A model generated the notes under the pieces. The model was given only the letters and a program-made list of their open reading frames with translations. It made no database searches and was not told where the DNA came from. Of a stretch of 64,000 bases of DNA, positions 1 to 11,939 are shown piece after piece. Both the position numbers and the translations under genes were made by a program. How positions within the stretch are numbered: position 1 is the first letter of the stretch; each line of letters starts with the position of its first letter. Origin of the DNA: Thozetella sp. PMI_491 (lineage: Eukaryota > Ascomycota > Sordariomycetes > Chaetosphaeriales > Chaetosphaeriaceae); NCBI GenBank assembly GCA_021432635.1, contig MU270063.1, positions 1 through 64,000 of the forward strand, written 5' to 3'.

Positions 1-3000
1 TCTTGTGTGGCCGACCAGATCGTGGCTGGCTGTGGTTGTTGAGGCGTTCTTTCTCGCGGCGGCAGGTGGTTCGAATCGTACCAAGGGGAATCTCGGGGTG
101 TAGCCGGTGGATACGAGTGTAGCTAAGACCGTACGACTTTAGCTCGCAGATTCGTGAGCGTAGCTGAGGATCTAGCTCGCGGCCACGCCCCATTGTCAAG
201 CTGTAAAAATATCATCTGGTGGATGTTGTAAGGTGGAAATTTAGCTGCAAAAGCGGCCAGGAAAACACTGGCTGGATGTGGCTAGCGCCAGTGGGGCAAT
301 CTTGGCAGTACATCCAGCTATATTCATATTTATGACACCCCACTGTATTAGGTACATATTATTATTATTATTATTTCAGATTACGGATCACACATTACAG
401 ATTACAGGATGAACAGCACCTATGGATGGTATGCTTATCCGCCTAGGCACCGCAGCATTTCTCGGCACATTTCCATGCTTGTTCATAAAACGGCTATTTT
501 GGGGCCCGAGACAGCCACAGCCCGAAACGAAATTGTTGATCTTCCTTACCAATCGCTCCGCCGGTTATCGTCATCAGTGTTTCATCGCCTTTCTGCCAGC
601 ATATAATACGGAAAACTAGTTGCACCACCATTCCACCCTTGCTTTCTTGCTTTGCGCCCTTTGGTCCACCCTTTGATCCGTCGCGGTCTCTCTACATCCT
701 ACATTCCGCATATACCCTGCGCATCAACGTTCATCCGTAGCTCGAGTCATGTCGCCACCCTAGGTACTGACTGTATGGGGTCACATGCGAAAAATTCTAT
801 ACCGAACCCCATGATGCTGCTAGTGCGAGCGACGAGCGACAGGGGTGTTGTATTGGAGGGGGTGGGCTGTCCAAGACGGCGGTGGCGACCTGTTATAACT
901 CGCCCATACGTTACGCCCAGCCTCCGTGTAGTTCGCTTCCACCCAGCCGCCTCCGTCGAGAGTAGATAGCTGCCTCTGGTACGCATGCAGCACCAACTTA
1001 GCTTATCCAGTCATACCCTCGCGAGTGCATACTAGTTGCAACAACATGGAGTGGGGAGCCATTCCGTCCAGCCAATCCACGCCGGCCATCCTCGGTCGAG
1101 GCGTCGCACCGACGATGAGCCAAGAGCCAAGCGACAGGAAGGGCTTTCCGATAACAAAGCTCTCTCCCTCGTGTTTTTTTTTGTTCCCCTCCTTCCCTGC
1201 CAGACTCTGTTGGGCAGCTGAGACTAGCTGGCGCATGCGGGCACGAGCCCCCCGGCCGGAAACGGGGGAGCAACAACAGGTGGCGAGGTGCGCTGGGCCA
1301 GCCAACTGCCGTTCTACCGCCATCATTACTACGGTAGGCTTTCTCATATTGGAAAACCAGATATGCCTACAGAGTAAGCGTCAATGTTATGCAGCCAAGT
1401 GTGCTGTTTTTGATGAAGTCTAATAATAAATGGCGCATAAGCTGGCGCCCGCAACCAATGAGGAGTTTCGCCTTTGCAGGGGCTGCAGGAAATAGCCTCG
1501 ATACGCAGTCCACCCACCCCCAGCCAATCTTGGACGCCCACGACTATTGAGAAGGACACCTCAGGCGAGGGGGGGGAATGGGCGTTATGGCACACGCTCC
1601 GAGGATGCGATGACGCCCCCCCTGCCTCCCAGGTCGTGCCGACTCCGAAGTCTTACTGGCCCGTGGGTCCAACTGTGCCCCTTCGCCGTCGTTTCAATGG
1701 CCGTCGCTTATGGATTACGCACAAGTTGGTTCTAAAATCTCCTTGGTTGCACAAGCATAGCGCATATCAGCGGCGAACCAACCTTAGGTACGCAACAAAA
1801 GTACAATTGGAACGGGACGCCCAGGAGGCGGCGTTTGGCTACACATAGCTTTTCGCACCGACTCTTTTCTTCTTTCCCACCGTTTTCCCCCTCCCCGACC
1901 TCCAATCTCCCCACGTCGCATGGAAGAAGAAGAAAAAAAAAATACAACCCTGCATTCCAAACAAAGTACCGATACGCGGTCCGCGGTCTCCATTCTTTTT
2001 TGAGCACGAGACTTCGGCCGGTCGACTCTATTCCGTACTGGGGGAGGGGGTGGTGGCTATTTCACCCTTACCGGTCGCACGACTAAGGTGCCGATAACTC
2101 TAGTAATGCAGGGATAGTTCTATGCATGAGGCCGCGCAGGTGTGGTGTAAAGTAACGACTACATTAGGCGCCCTCTCATCTCGTGTGGATCCAATTAGGC
2201 ACAGACTACCCGGAGGATGTTTTAGGTGGTGAGAACTGGTTAGAGTTCCACGCTCAGACGGTTTCAAAGCATAACCATCAGACCCACGCAAAAAGCGACG
2301 GCCGAGGAAGGCTATACGACTCAATTCGGCCATCCTGCCCTTGCCGGCTCGCGCTGCTACCGGAGCAGCAGGGCCAAGCAGCTAGCATAAAACCGCCCAG
2401 TCTCCAATCTAGGAGATTAGCCTGACCTCGGCCGACCCACCAGGCGGTACGGATAATTGACAAGTGTAGTATCGTCCAGGCGCGCGCGGTGGTGGCCGCA
2501 TGCTACATAGTAATCGCTTTTAGCCACCAGTCAACACTCGCCGATCCCGGTCGAGCGAGCGAGCAAGACGCAGCTCTGTTCTGCAGTCCAGTCCACAGCA
2601 AGGGATAGATAGAGATTGACTGCATCGAGCGTGCAGGCGACACACTAGGCCCGCAGGATGTTGTTGGTGTCGCCCGTAGGCTTCGCTTAGGCTCCCGACC
2701 TGCGCCGCCTGAGGTGAGCTACGGTCGTCCGGAGGCATCCTGCATCCTCCATGGCCATCTCAGGAATGGCCCAGAGGATAGTCAGGTCAGCCCCGGCGTT
2801 TGCACACGACGCCAAGTTTGACAGATCCTGCACTCAACAGCCACTCAGGAGGGTCAAGATATAGGCCTACTGTAGACTGTGCACCCGAAATCAGGCAATC
2901 TCGCTAGGAGGATTCGCATCCCTGTCGGCCACAAATACGGATACGCCTCTACGGACTAAGAGGACGGAGTATGTACGCATACGGTCGGGTGCGCTTTATT

Positions 3001-3599
3001 CGATTCCCATACGAGGAGTCGGCTAACTCTATGGGCGCAGCCTCATTTAACGTTGGCTCGCTAGGCGATTGCCAGGACGTAATACGCATTCCTAGTAGGG
3101 TCCTTTGGGTGCAGCCAAAGCCGACTGAAACAAGGTACTAGCAACCCAAAGAGTCGTACGGCATTTCATGGGTATGCTGTTCCTATCCACCGACGAGTGG
3201 GCCACAAGGTTCGGCTTGCAAACTATCAAATGAGTTATGTGCGCCGGCTTCTCGAACCCCAGTACGCACGCGAATCAGCCGCGAGGCGGTTGACGTGTCA
3301 TGTGCATTTTCAAACCAAGGCCACCAGGGCCGCCGGAGACCTGATCGCCTGTTCTCCACGCCGTACAGCCTCCGATCGTGAGCCCCCGGTCCTTGGCCTC
3401 GTTGTGTGCACCCTAGCCTGTGGTGTCGCGGAAGAGCCAGGCGGCTGACAATTAGCATAACCTGCTGGACTGCGCCTCACCAACAGCAATACGGCGCTTG
3501 CTCCGGCCGGTTCGGCCTGTCGCCGAGTTTAAACGTCCCCAGCGAGATGCGCATCTCAATGCTACTAGATAGGTCACCCGTCGCCAATTGACCTTAACC
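1..3599. other. Gene-poor region, no supported gene
   Basis: I see no reading frame here longer than about 130 codons with recognisable protein content, and no convincing splice-linked exons. It holds a short (ATT)n microsatellite near 357-376, a purine/pyrimidine-skewed stretch near 1840-1960, and otherwise unremarkable sequence. No terminal repeats or transposase/polymerase motifs were recognised. It may be old decayed sequence or a long regulatory tract. Confidence 0.5.
357..376. repeat. (ATT)n microsatellite
   Basis: About six consecutive ATT units lie just inside the left edge, in sequence without a gene. Simple slippage repeat. Confidence 0.8.
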
Positions 3600-3639
3600 C
3601 ATGCAATCAACTCGATGCCGGTGCGTGATGCGTCACGCT

Positions 3640-3960
3640 GAGAATGTTCGGGTTTGCCAGCAAAGAACAGCGACTAGAGCCGAGGTTATGCATGAGCTGT
3701 CCAGCCCCTCCAAGGCGGCATCGCAGTCCATGTATGCGTGCAGGAAACCGAACTTGCCCTCAAGCATGTCATAAGAGCCTTGCACGCCCACTTCGGTAAG
3801 CTTCAGGGAGGGGAGGGCAGTACTGCGGCTCAGCCGAGGTCATAGAACGTCACCTGGTTTGCGAGATCTATGAACCGCTTAGCAGCCTTGAGCTTCGCCG
3901 CCTAGCCGTTAATGCGGTCGGCGCCGCCCATGTAGGTCATCACCATCTACTAGCCAATAG
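3640..3960 (-). pseudogene. Possible remnant of a MmgE/PrpD-family gene
   Basis: On the minus strand, roughly 3660-3810 reads in one frame as a block containing LTEVGVQGSYDMLEGKFGF followed by LHAYMD. This resembles the conserved 'G-x-x-G-x-x-x-x-L-E-G-x-x-G-F' segment of MmgE/PrpD (2-methylcitrate dehydratase / cis-aconitate decarboxylase-like) proteins. Just upstream on the same strand, about 3840-3955 gives a second protein-like stretch (ADRING ... AAKLKAAKRFIDLANQ) interrupted by stop codons (TAG near 3903, TGA near 3831). No start codon or flanking exons could be linked to it, so if the match is right this is a broken fragment. The family assignment rests on one motif only and could be chance. 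Confidence 0.3.
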
Positions 3961-5815
3961 GCCTCTAAGCTCTCTTAATTTTAGACCAAGTGCTGAACCC
4001 GTGTTTCCGAGAGGCTATCTAACTAGGTTGTTCTCGCAGGACCAGCCATTTGCGAGGGTAATTCTATCATGTATTATTCAACCTTGGGTGGCATGCATGT
4101 TTGTTCTTAAGCGGCTAGCGGTAAGACTGTTGTCTAGGGAATCGTTCTAGGCCATAAATCAACGCAATCTAGAGCAAGTTGGCCCCTAAAGGAGCATATA
4201 GGACTATGTAACCCCTATCTTGGCCGCCAAGTTTAGGGTCTAATTCGCCCTTTAGTAGTGCAATTTTGCCCCTTTGTTGCCCTAGATTCGATATATGCAG
4301 TTGATGTTTGATTTTGTTAGCGACTACCGACTTATCTTTCTTGATAACTGCCGACGATGGGGAAGAAAAAGAGTATTTTGAGGATTCGGCAGCGATTGCC
4401 TAAAAGCTCATATTCGCGTCTTATATGGCCCTCGGCCCGGGTACGCGACCCAGATTTCCCGAACCCATGCGCCGAGGTCCATTCTGACCCAGAATGGAGT
4501 GCGGGGAGGCCATGGGGCTCTTTCGAGATGTTCAATTCATCCAGACGGGGAAGGAGAGGGAATAGTGAGCCCTAGGATAGGATGTGGGGGCTGTCGGCGA
4601 AAGTCGGCGACCTATCCAGAGCCTGACGAATGGCTGTCGAGTCTTGCGAGGGCAGCTCCAAGTATGCCAGAAGACTGAATCTAGTGGCACACCCCACAAA
4701 CAACCTGTCAGTACCCCGTGGGGAAAGAAAAGCCGTAGTAAACCGGTCCTCCCCTTACTAGGCAGCGTGCTCTAGCAGTATATAACGAACGAGATCACGG
4801 CCGGCCGGTGAGAAAACGCGCTGAGTTTCCTCATTCTATGCAACTTACCCCATCCTCCAAAGCTCCCTCCAAGGTTCGTTTCGATTGCAGCCTCCTATAT
4901 TTCTCGCGTCGGCTTCCTGGATGTGCTCATTGCATATTCCAGCCAGGACCCTTGTTAGAGCTTGCCATTCCATGGGTCGATAGGCGGTTAGTAACACGCC
5001 ACCTGTGGGCGAGGGGCTGGTGCTGGCTTTCGTAATTCGTTGGACCCTGAGGAAAGGTAGTGCAAGATAAATAGGGGAAGTATCTTTGGGGTAGCCCCGG
5101 TCTCCTTTCCTCCTGTCTCATAATAGTAATACACCCTTCGTACGCTCTTACTCTCAACCTCGCCTGACAGTCGGTCAGGATCAGCCAACACTCCTGCCAT
5201 GTGGGACGGTTCGAGCCGGTGCTCCTACCACCGAGGATATCCCTTTCGTAATCCTCATAGAGCTCTACTTCTCTGAGTGGTGCAGGTTTTCAATATGAGG
5301 ACTGCACAAGGATTATGCTTGGCCTACCACGTTATCGATGAACTCGAAATCCCACGCCAGGTGGACATAGGCTATCCCATCCTGAAGAGCCGCAGTGGAG
5401 CAGCACAAACCGGAAATTCAAACCGTCGTCGACACACTCCACACGGACGGGCTTTGCAAGATACTGCTTGTTCACTCCCGTCCTCGGGTACCGTTGCTAG
5501 CCTATCCGGTCAGTAACGCTTAAGGGTGAGGACACCGTGGTCGTGGAACAAGACTGACTTCAGACTGTTAAATTAGCTACCTGGCCTTACGAGGCAACAA
5601 GAGATGTACGGGAGACGCATCAGTAGAATCATATCCCCTCCTGTTTTCTTTCGTTCGTGTCCTAAACGATCTAACCTCATGGCAGTGGCCGCGAAACATG
5701 TACAAAACCTACCCTCAAGCTCCTGTGCTCCCGTTATACGCGCCACCCGAGACTCCATGGCACGCCCCTTTCCGCGCACTCATTTCAATACAGAAGAAAT
5801 ACAGAAAGAGTATGA
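3961..5815. other. Intergenic, no supported gene
   Basis: Only short overlapping frames in all six registers, with no recognisable motif. The right end is the 3' flank of the Zn2Cys6 regulator gene on the minus strand. Confidence 0.5.
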
Positions 5816-8114
5816 CTATAAGGCCCCGGCAAAAGCGTCTAGGTTGGTAGCCCAGTTTATATCCGCCAGGTCGATGTTTGCGGCCCAGTCGTAGTCCGGG
5901 AAGGGCTGGTCCTCCGGTAGTAATATCAGAGAATCAATGGAGTCGGCCACCGGGAAGGGACTACTCGTATGCGGATCCGCGATTGTCGGATCCACTGGCA
6001 GCGCTGCTTCTGCAAAAGGCCCTGCTGGGGTGGTTAGCGTCGTCCACGAGGCCCCTGGAGGATGGGTACCGGGCAAAGAAATACCTGGATGCGCTTCCTT
6101 CACGGCAGACTCCGCTTCGTCCTTGTACGGATTTGGCTGGCCCGCGAACTCCTCCCGCCAGTACCAGAAGCAGTCGAAAACGATGCTCATGGAGAGACGG
6201 GAGCGGATGCGGGTGCGGAGGCTGTCGATCTGGCCGCTGGGAAGCTTGAAGGCGTTCTTGCTAGTCCACAGCTGGCTCCAGATGGTGACGCAGCGCGCGC
6301 CGATATCGTCGTTCTGCAGCGAGCACTTGCGGCTGAAGAACATGGCCGCGAAGAAGGCGGCCTCGCCCGCGGCGAGATCGACATGGGGGCCCAGCGGGCT
6401 CCTGTGGATCTTCAGGACCGAGAAAGCGGCGATGGAGACGGTACGCTCAACGAAGATGGGGCTGTGCTCGACGAAGTCGCGGTTGTCGTCACCGTTGAGC
6501 ATGTCGATTAGGGAGATGGCGACACTGTATAGGCGGATGAGGCCAGCGCGGTTGGGCACGTCGGACCTTTCGAGGAAGTAATAGGCGAGCAGGTGCACGC
6601 GGCAGCAGCTCAGATAAATCAAGTCTACCGGGGATGAGCTATGGACATGCCATGGGAAGGGGGGAGGGAGTCTCCTCACCAATCTTGGACTGGCATTGGG
6701 TGAGCAGGTCCAGGAACTGCGCGTCGAAAAGACTGATAAAAGGGCTCAGTGCATTCGGCTGTGCCATGGTGGACTTGTCATGGAGCGTCCTCAGCATGGC
6801 TACGGTGGCGCCCATCATGATGTCGTGCAGCCTGCGCCGCGTTCTCAGCTGTTCGGGGAACTCGACGAACAGCTCGTCATCATCGAGCCCGATAGTGGAA
6901 GAGTTGGCTGGGATCAGGGGCGCAATACCCTCCCGAAGGCTCGTGCTGCGAGGCTGGCGTTAGGACAAGCTGGTCGATGCGCTGGGATGTGGTACCCCGG
7001 GGAGGGGGGGGGGGGGGGGGGGAAGGAGACTCACTCGTGGCACGTCAAGATGCACTGCACCCAGAGCTGTGAGCGAAAGACCTTTTGCGAATGGTTGGAC
7101 TCGAGCTTGGTGCGGGCGAAGTCCTGTCCGGTGCCGACGACGTGCAGGCCGATCTGGGTGGCCAGGTGCATGGCGGCTCCGCTGAGGACGTGGCTGACGT
7201 CCTTGTGCATGGTGTTCATCGGGATGGGCCACACGCAGAGGAGCAGCAGGCCTTGGATGGTCTGGATCGGGTTGGCGCGGGAGTGGAGGGACAGCAGCGC
7301 CATCGAGTTGATGTGCGAGGCGAGCCGCCCGAGTAGCGTAGGGTCCCGCGCATACCTGCGGCTGCCGATGAAGACAATGGTCCAGAACAGGAAGGGCGAG
7401 AGCTCGTAGTACTCGTTAGGCGAGAGCAATGGGTCAAGAATCGGGAGCATGGGTTGGTAGTTGGCAAAGAAGCTAAAATAGGGTCGCGGGAATTAGACGG
7501 CCTGCGCACTCCCACGGGTAATGTTTGGGGAGGGGTGAGGGGGAAAAGGGGGGCCGGACGGGCGGGTGGCCAGGTGACCTACAGAGCGAAACAGTCCCGG
7601 ATCTTGTGCGCCTCGAAATCGTGGCCGTTGCAGGTCCTCGAAGAGCACCGCTCATCCTCGTTGGCGAGGGTGGAGAAGTCGTTGCTGGCGGGTGGTGATA
7701 TGCTAAAAGTGACGGCCGAGTTGGGGACCACCTCCGACTCGCGGCGCGCCTTGCCCTTGGAGAAGGCCTGGATGACGGAGGGGGTGTCACTGAGCGACGA
7801 GATGGCTGCGGGCGAGAGGTGAGACCCGGGCACGTCCTTGTCCTTCAGCCTCTCGATCTCCTTCTGGAGTTGCGCCTTGGTCTGGCGCGCATTGGGGTTC
7901 GACGAGAGCACGCACGTCAGAGACATGCGCCGGCAGCGCGAGCACGTCGCTGGAGGCTCTGCATCGCAGCGTATCTGCAGCACGGGAAGAACACCACCCC
8001 CAAACGTCAGACACGATTCGCAGGTGAGAGAAAACGGGCGACCTTGCGGGCAGGCGCGCCTACCTTTTGGGCTCTGCATTCTCTGCAAGCTTTCCGTCTC
8101 CTCTCAGGGGGCAT
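5816..8114 (-). CDS. Zn2Cys6 fungal transcription factor (Leu3/PrtT-like)
   Basis: Five exons (8064-8114, 7583-7974, 7035-7472, 6680-6945, 5816-6624) give a 651-residue protein. The zinc cluster is built across the first intron: Cys10, 13, 20, 28, 31 and 38 follow the CX2CX6CX7CX2CX6C pattern, with RAQK|IRCD at the junction, so the start at 8114 is well fixed. A short basic/heptad stretch (KAQLQKEIERLKDK) after the cluster is a likely dimerisation element. The middle part carries the fungal transcription factor homology region, including FLFWTIVFIGSRRYA, LLLLCVWPIP and GAAMHLATQIGLH, which recalls the Leu3/PrtT clade of branched-chain amino acid and protease regulators. The C-terminus is acidic and aromatic (DYDWAANIDLADINW), like an activation domain. 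It is a nuclear DNA-binding regulator; its targets are unknown. The neighbouring methyltransferase and monooxygenase genes are candidates by position only. Confidence 0.9.
7004..7022. repeat. 19-nt poly-G run (poly-C on the gene strand) in an intron
   Basis: An uninterrupted run of G on the plus strand lies in the third intron (6946-7034) of the Zn2Cys6 gene. In the transcript it is a C-only pyrimidine tract, close to the donor and well upstream of the acceptor. Homopolymers like this are prone to slippage and to sequencing error. Confidence 0.85.
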
Positions 8115-8932
8115 TGTGAGAGCGACGCAGCGTCATCGTACAGCGGGCCGCTGCAGGTCGCACGGCGTGCCTTGGCGGGCCGATGCCCTCGGCTCGGCGG
8201 CAGAGGGGAAAAGCTGGAGGAGGGCGCGGGCGGCGGGTTGGGGGTTCGTTTTCTCGCGGGATTCACGCACACACACGCCTCGGGCAGGGCCGGTTAATAC
8301 TTCAGTTGACCGCATACGTCTCGGGACGGCTTGGGGATCGTCTTCATCGCGGAAGGGCAGAGAGGCGAAAAAAAAAACAGGGCCCCCAGTGCCGGGGCCC
8401 AGAGCTAATATGGCCCTGTGGGCGCTGCAACCCAGCTCCGATCTAGTCCCGTGCGGGGTAAACCCCACCAAGGACGGAGGCGTCTCCAGGCGCAGGAATT
8501 GGAAGCTCGGTGATAGGTAGCTCTGAATCCCCCCTACCGGGTTTGGCGGGTTTTGGGGGGACGTGTTTGGGCCACCGAACGTCACTTTGGCCTACCTAGC
8601 AAGCCAACAAGCCTAGCTCTTCCTGTCCAACACATTACCTTCCCCACAGCCCCATCGTGTTATCGTTGGCGGTTTTTTGGATGGCCCCTCCCTTTCCCCC
8701 CTGCTGGATGTCTGAACGGCTTACTCTGTCCGGATTACCTTGGTAAACACACATTGCGGGGTCAGGCGTTCCCCAGACGAAACCAAGATGCCAGCATGGC
8801 CATGTTTTGGGCGGACCCGTTGTGTTGGCTACCGAAGCACTACGGATTCCTCCCTCGTCTTAGACCGTCTTTGTTTCGGCAGCGGCGTGCTCACCACTCC
8901 TTGGTCTGGTCAGGGCGCCGCCCTAGATGCCC
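8115..8932. other. Upstream region of the Zn2Cys6 gene and 3' flank of the O-methyltransferase gene
   Basis: Both neighbours are on the minus strand. The stretch shows no supported coding frame. It should hold the promoter and leader of the regulator and the 3' end of the methyltransferase transcript. No clear TATA box was found. Confidence 0.6.
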
Positions 8933-9677
8933 CTAGTCCTTGCCCACATACACGATAAGCAAGAGCCCGCCAGAGAAGGGCAGGCTAGTGCTCTTGAACC
9001 CACTTCCTGGTCTGTTGACGTAGTCCACCAGGTCAGCGTATCCTTTCTTCGCCGCGACGTTGTTGTCCGCCACAATCATGGCCCCTCGCTTGAGATACGG
9101 TTCCGTGGCCTGGAGGGCCGGCAGGGCCAGGGGCGTCCAGACTAGAGCGCGTATGTTAGCATCCGCCCGACATGATGTGGTCTACAGGGAGGTGCATACT
9201 GTCTAGCAGGAGGAAGTCTACCTCGGCAGGCATGTCGCTCTTGAGCGTCTCCCTCAGGTCTCCCTCCCGGAGTTCGATCCACGGCTCGACCTCCAGGCCG
9301 GCCCGCCGCCAGTGCTCCCTCGCGACCGCCGCCTTGGTCGGCTCGTTCTCCGTGGCGATGACCTTGGCGGTGCCGGCTGCCCCGGAAGCGTTCTGCCCCA
9401 CGGCCAAGGCCAGGTAGATGGTGCTCAGCCCGAAGCTGGTGCCAGCCTCGACTACGTAGCGTGCGCCGCTGCTTCGGAGGAGCAGGTACACCAGCTCGCA
9501 CTTGTCCGGGTCCAGGGCCACGAACTTGTCGAGGGCAAACGACTGCGGGTGTCCGTCGGTGGAGACGTACGCCTCCTCCCCCAGGGCCCTGGCGTGCAGC
9601 TCCTCTAGCAGCTGGAGTACGCCCAGGCTTCCGCTTATGGCGGCGCTAAGTGACGAGACTGTGACGCTTGGCGGCAT
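8933..9677 (-). CDS. Class I SAM-dependent O-methyltransferase
   Basis: Two exons (9200-9677 and 8933-9141) encode 228 residues. The intron 9142-9199 has GTATGC, branch site GCTAACA and CTAG. Splicing creates LLLDIW followed by TPLALPALQ, a conserved junction of this family, and the ORF without splicing would stop early. Motifs: YVVEAGTSFGLSTIYLA is the SAM-binding glycine loop; ATENEP is the acidic strand after it; DFLLLDIW carries the metal/substrate aspartate; GAMIVADNN is the late motif typical of catechol/caffeoyl-CoA-type cation-dependent enzymes. No signal peptide, so cytosolic. It probably methylates a hydroxyl on a small phenolic or polyketide-like substrate, but substrate cannot be read from sequence. 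It lies head-to-tail with the Zn2Cys6 regulator, suggesting but not proving a shared pathway. Confidence 0.9.
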
Positions 9678-10862
9678 GTCTCTTTCAAGTCTTGGCGCTT
9701 CTCGTGATTTAGACCTTGACTCTGCGAGTATATTTGGCTGCGTCGTGAACCACTTCCCAGCGACGAGGTTAGGTGTAGTACTCCAAATCGGAAGCTCATC
9801 GGAGGACGAATGACGCTACGTGCATACTTAGCCCCTCGCTTAGCGGCTCGCTGAAAACCCTTGTAAACACGCCTCCCGACGTTTACCACGGTGTGGGTGC
9901 CTTGATGCTAACCGATGGTCGTGAATTTGGTTTCTGGTGCCACGAAAACCAAACTTCCAAGGCCTCGAGAGTATACACTCTCTGGCTGATATGAGACATG
10001 GGGGGGAAGGTAGGGGGAAGGAGTTGGAATACACCGCAAGTCGGCCCTGGGAGTCTATCGACCCAACTCCTGCAGAAGCACCGGTTTCCTATGCATCTCC
10101 TGGCAGGCCATGAATGCAGTCTGCATAAGGTGGTCATATATCTAGCGATCCTTTTAACAGAAATTCAACGGTAGGGCCGGTCAGAGGAGAGAGTCTGGAG
10201 ACCATCCGGTTGGGCTCTCGTAGTCATGCGAGGCCCCTGACTGGAAGGGGAATCCTATCAACAGAGGAGTCTTGATTGAATTATACGCCGAACAGGCCGC
10301 CAACATGTTTGAACGTAATCGATCATTTTTGATTAATCTAGAAATCGCTACTTACGCACTCGAAACATCTAGAACTCACTTGCTTGCATTTATGTGCACT
10401 CGCGCATCTGACCTGCTGCGGGCGGACCTCGCTTTCGGAAGTCGCTTGGGGTGAGACCGGCGAACATCGGCAAACCTTCCGACGGCTCGCCTCTCTTGGC
10501 CCACCACCACACGCTGCACGACTCGCTTGGAGTGGCCACTGGCTCTGTTTAGGATCGCTGCCAATCTTGGAGTGCCCAAGAGCAGGCGCATGACCCAGTT
10601 TTTCAAAAATCTGGGCTCCAATGCGCATGGCTCGATTGGCTGTAGCCCTCGACCTGCGGCGATTCTGCGAATCTGCAGTGGAGAGTGGCCCCCAGCCCTT
10701 ACGGTAGCCAGACCCGCCGTCTCGGAAGCGGATCGGCACCTTGGATTTGGTATATAGGGTTAAGATAATCGTCTCTTTCTCGAAGGCTCCCTTTACTGTT
10801 GTTGATCCCTGTGACGTCCCTGTCATAAAATCAGACTTCTCATATAAGCTCAAAGAGTAATC
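9678..10862. promoter_or_regulatory. Divergent intergenic region between O-methyltransferase (-) and PEP-mutase-family gene (+)
   Basis: About 1.2 kb with no supported gene. A TATATA box at 10751-10756 lies about 110 bp before the plus-strand start codon and is the likely core promoter of that gene. The left end should hold the O-methyltransferase promoter. A minus-strand frame across 10338-10922 has no recognisable content. Confidence 0.55.
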
Positions 10863-11939
10863 ATGGCTGCCAACGGACAGAACGGCACGGCGCCCCTCAC
10901 TAGGGCAGCTAGGCTCCGGCAACTGCTTGCCCGCGAGGGTGAGATCCTCGTCTGCCCCGGCGTCCAGGACGGCTTCACTGCCCGCATCGCCTTGGAGGCG
11001 GGCTTTGATTGCTTGTACATGGTAAGCCTTCTTCGTGGCCCCGACCGGATAGCCCTCTGGCCCGTCCTCCTAACAGTACAATCCACAGACCGGCGCTGGC
11101 ACGACTATGTCCCGCCTCGGTATGCCAGATCTCGGCATCGCTACGCTCAACGACATGCGGGACCATGCGGCCATGATCGCCGGGCTTGATCCCACGGTGC
11201 CCTTAATCGCGGACGCGGACACCGGATACGGTGGTAAGTAAACAAGCCCCTGACCGGAGCATGCGGATCCCGCGCCCCACCTGCCGCCCCGACCGCTAAC
11301 CACTGCCTCACAGGGCCGCTCATGGTTGGCCGCACGGTGCAGCAGTACATGCGCGCCGGCGTCGCCGGCCTCCACCTCGAGGACCAGGTGCAGACGAAGC
11401 GCTGCGGTCACCTGCAGGGCAAGCAGCTCGTGTCCGAGGAGGACTTCGCGACGCGGATCAAGGCGGCTGTGCTGGCTCGCGAGCGCGAGGGGGGTGACAT
11501 CGTCATCATTGCGCGCACTGACGCGCTGCAGGGGTTCGGCTACGAGGCGGCCAAGTCCCGCCTACAGGCCGCCATCGCGGCCGGCGCCGACGTGGCCTTC
11601 CTCGAGGGCATCACCGACCGCGCCCAGGGCGAGCAGATCTGCCGCGAGCTGGCGCCGACGCCGTGCCTGTTCAACTGTGTCGCCCATGGTGTGTCCCCCG
11701 AGCTGAGCGCACAGGAGGCCAAGGATGCAGGGTACCGCGTCATGATTCTGCCGGCGCTGAGCATGACCGCCATCTACGATGCCGTGCGGGAGGCCTGCGA
11801 GACGCTCAAGGCGACGGGCAAGGCGCCGGCCACCAAGGCGAAGAGTAGTCCCAAGTACCTGTTCGAGGTGTGTGGTATGAAGGACTGCGTCCAGTTTGAT
11901 ATTGATGCCGGTGGCAAGCTGTATTCTTCTGGAGTCTAA
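10863..11939 (+). CDS. Isocitrate lyase / PEP mutase superfamily enzyme
   Basis: Three exons (10863-11021, 11089-11233, 11314-11939) encode 309 residues; both introns are GT-AG and phase-consistent. The fold signature is clear: GAGTTMSRLG near the start of the barrel, ADADTGYGG with Mg2+-binding acidic residues, GLHLEDQ, and KRCGHL with the catalytic-loop Cys at about position 132, then IIARTDAL and FLEGITD. The length of about 310 matches carboxyphosphonoenolpyruvate mutase, petal-death-protein and oxaloacetate acetylhydrolase relatives rather than true isocitrate lyase (about 530). In fungi such genes are often annotated as oxaloacetate acetylhydrolase or 2,3-dimethylmalate lyase-like enzymes; which C-C bond is cleaved cannot be decided here. 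No targeting signal is evident. A TATA box lies about 110 bp upstream. Confidence 0.9.

Noticed and set aside
61-90. GGTTCGAATC-like T-loop sequence suggesting a tRNA
   Set aside because: The flanking bases do not form a T-stem, and no D-arm, anticodon arm or acceptor stem could be folded around it. Similar TTCGA-containing sites near 5210 and 59996 failed the same test.
5937-6581. 214-codon plus-strand frame in the 5.9-6.6 kb region
   Set aside because: Antisense to the last exon of the Zn2Cys6 regulator, whose frame is supported by domain content and splicing.
10338-10922. 194-codon minus frame overlapping the start of the PEP-mutase-family gene
   Set aside because: Overlaps the first exon of a well-supported gene and lacks any motif.
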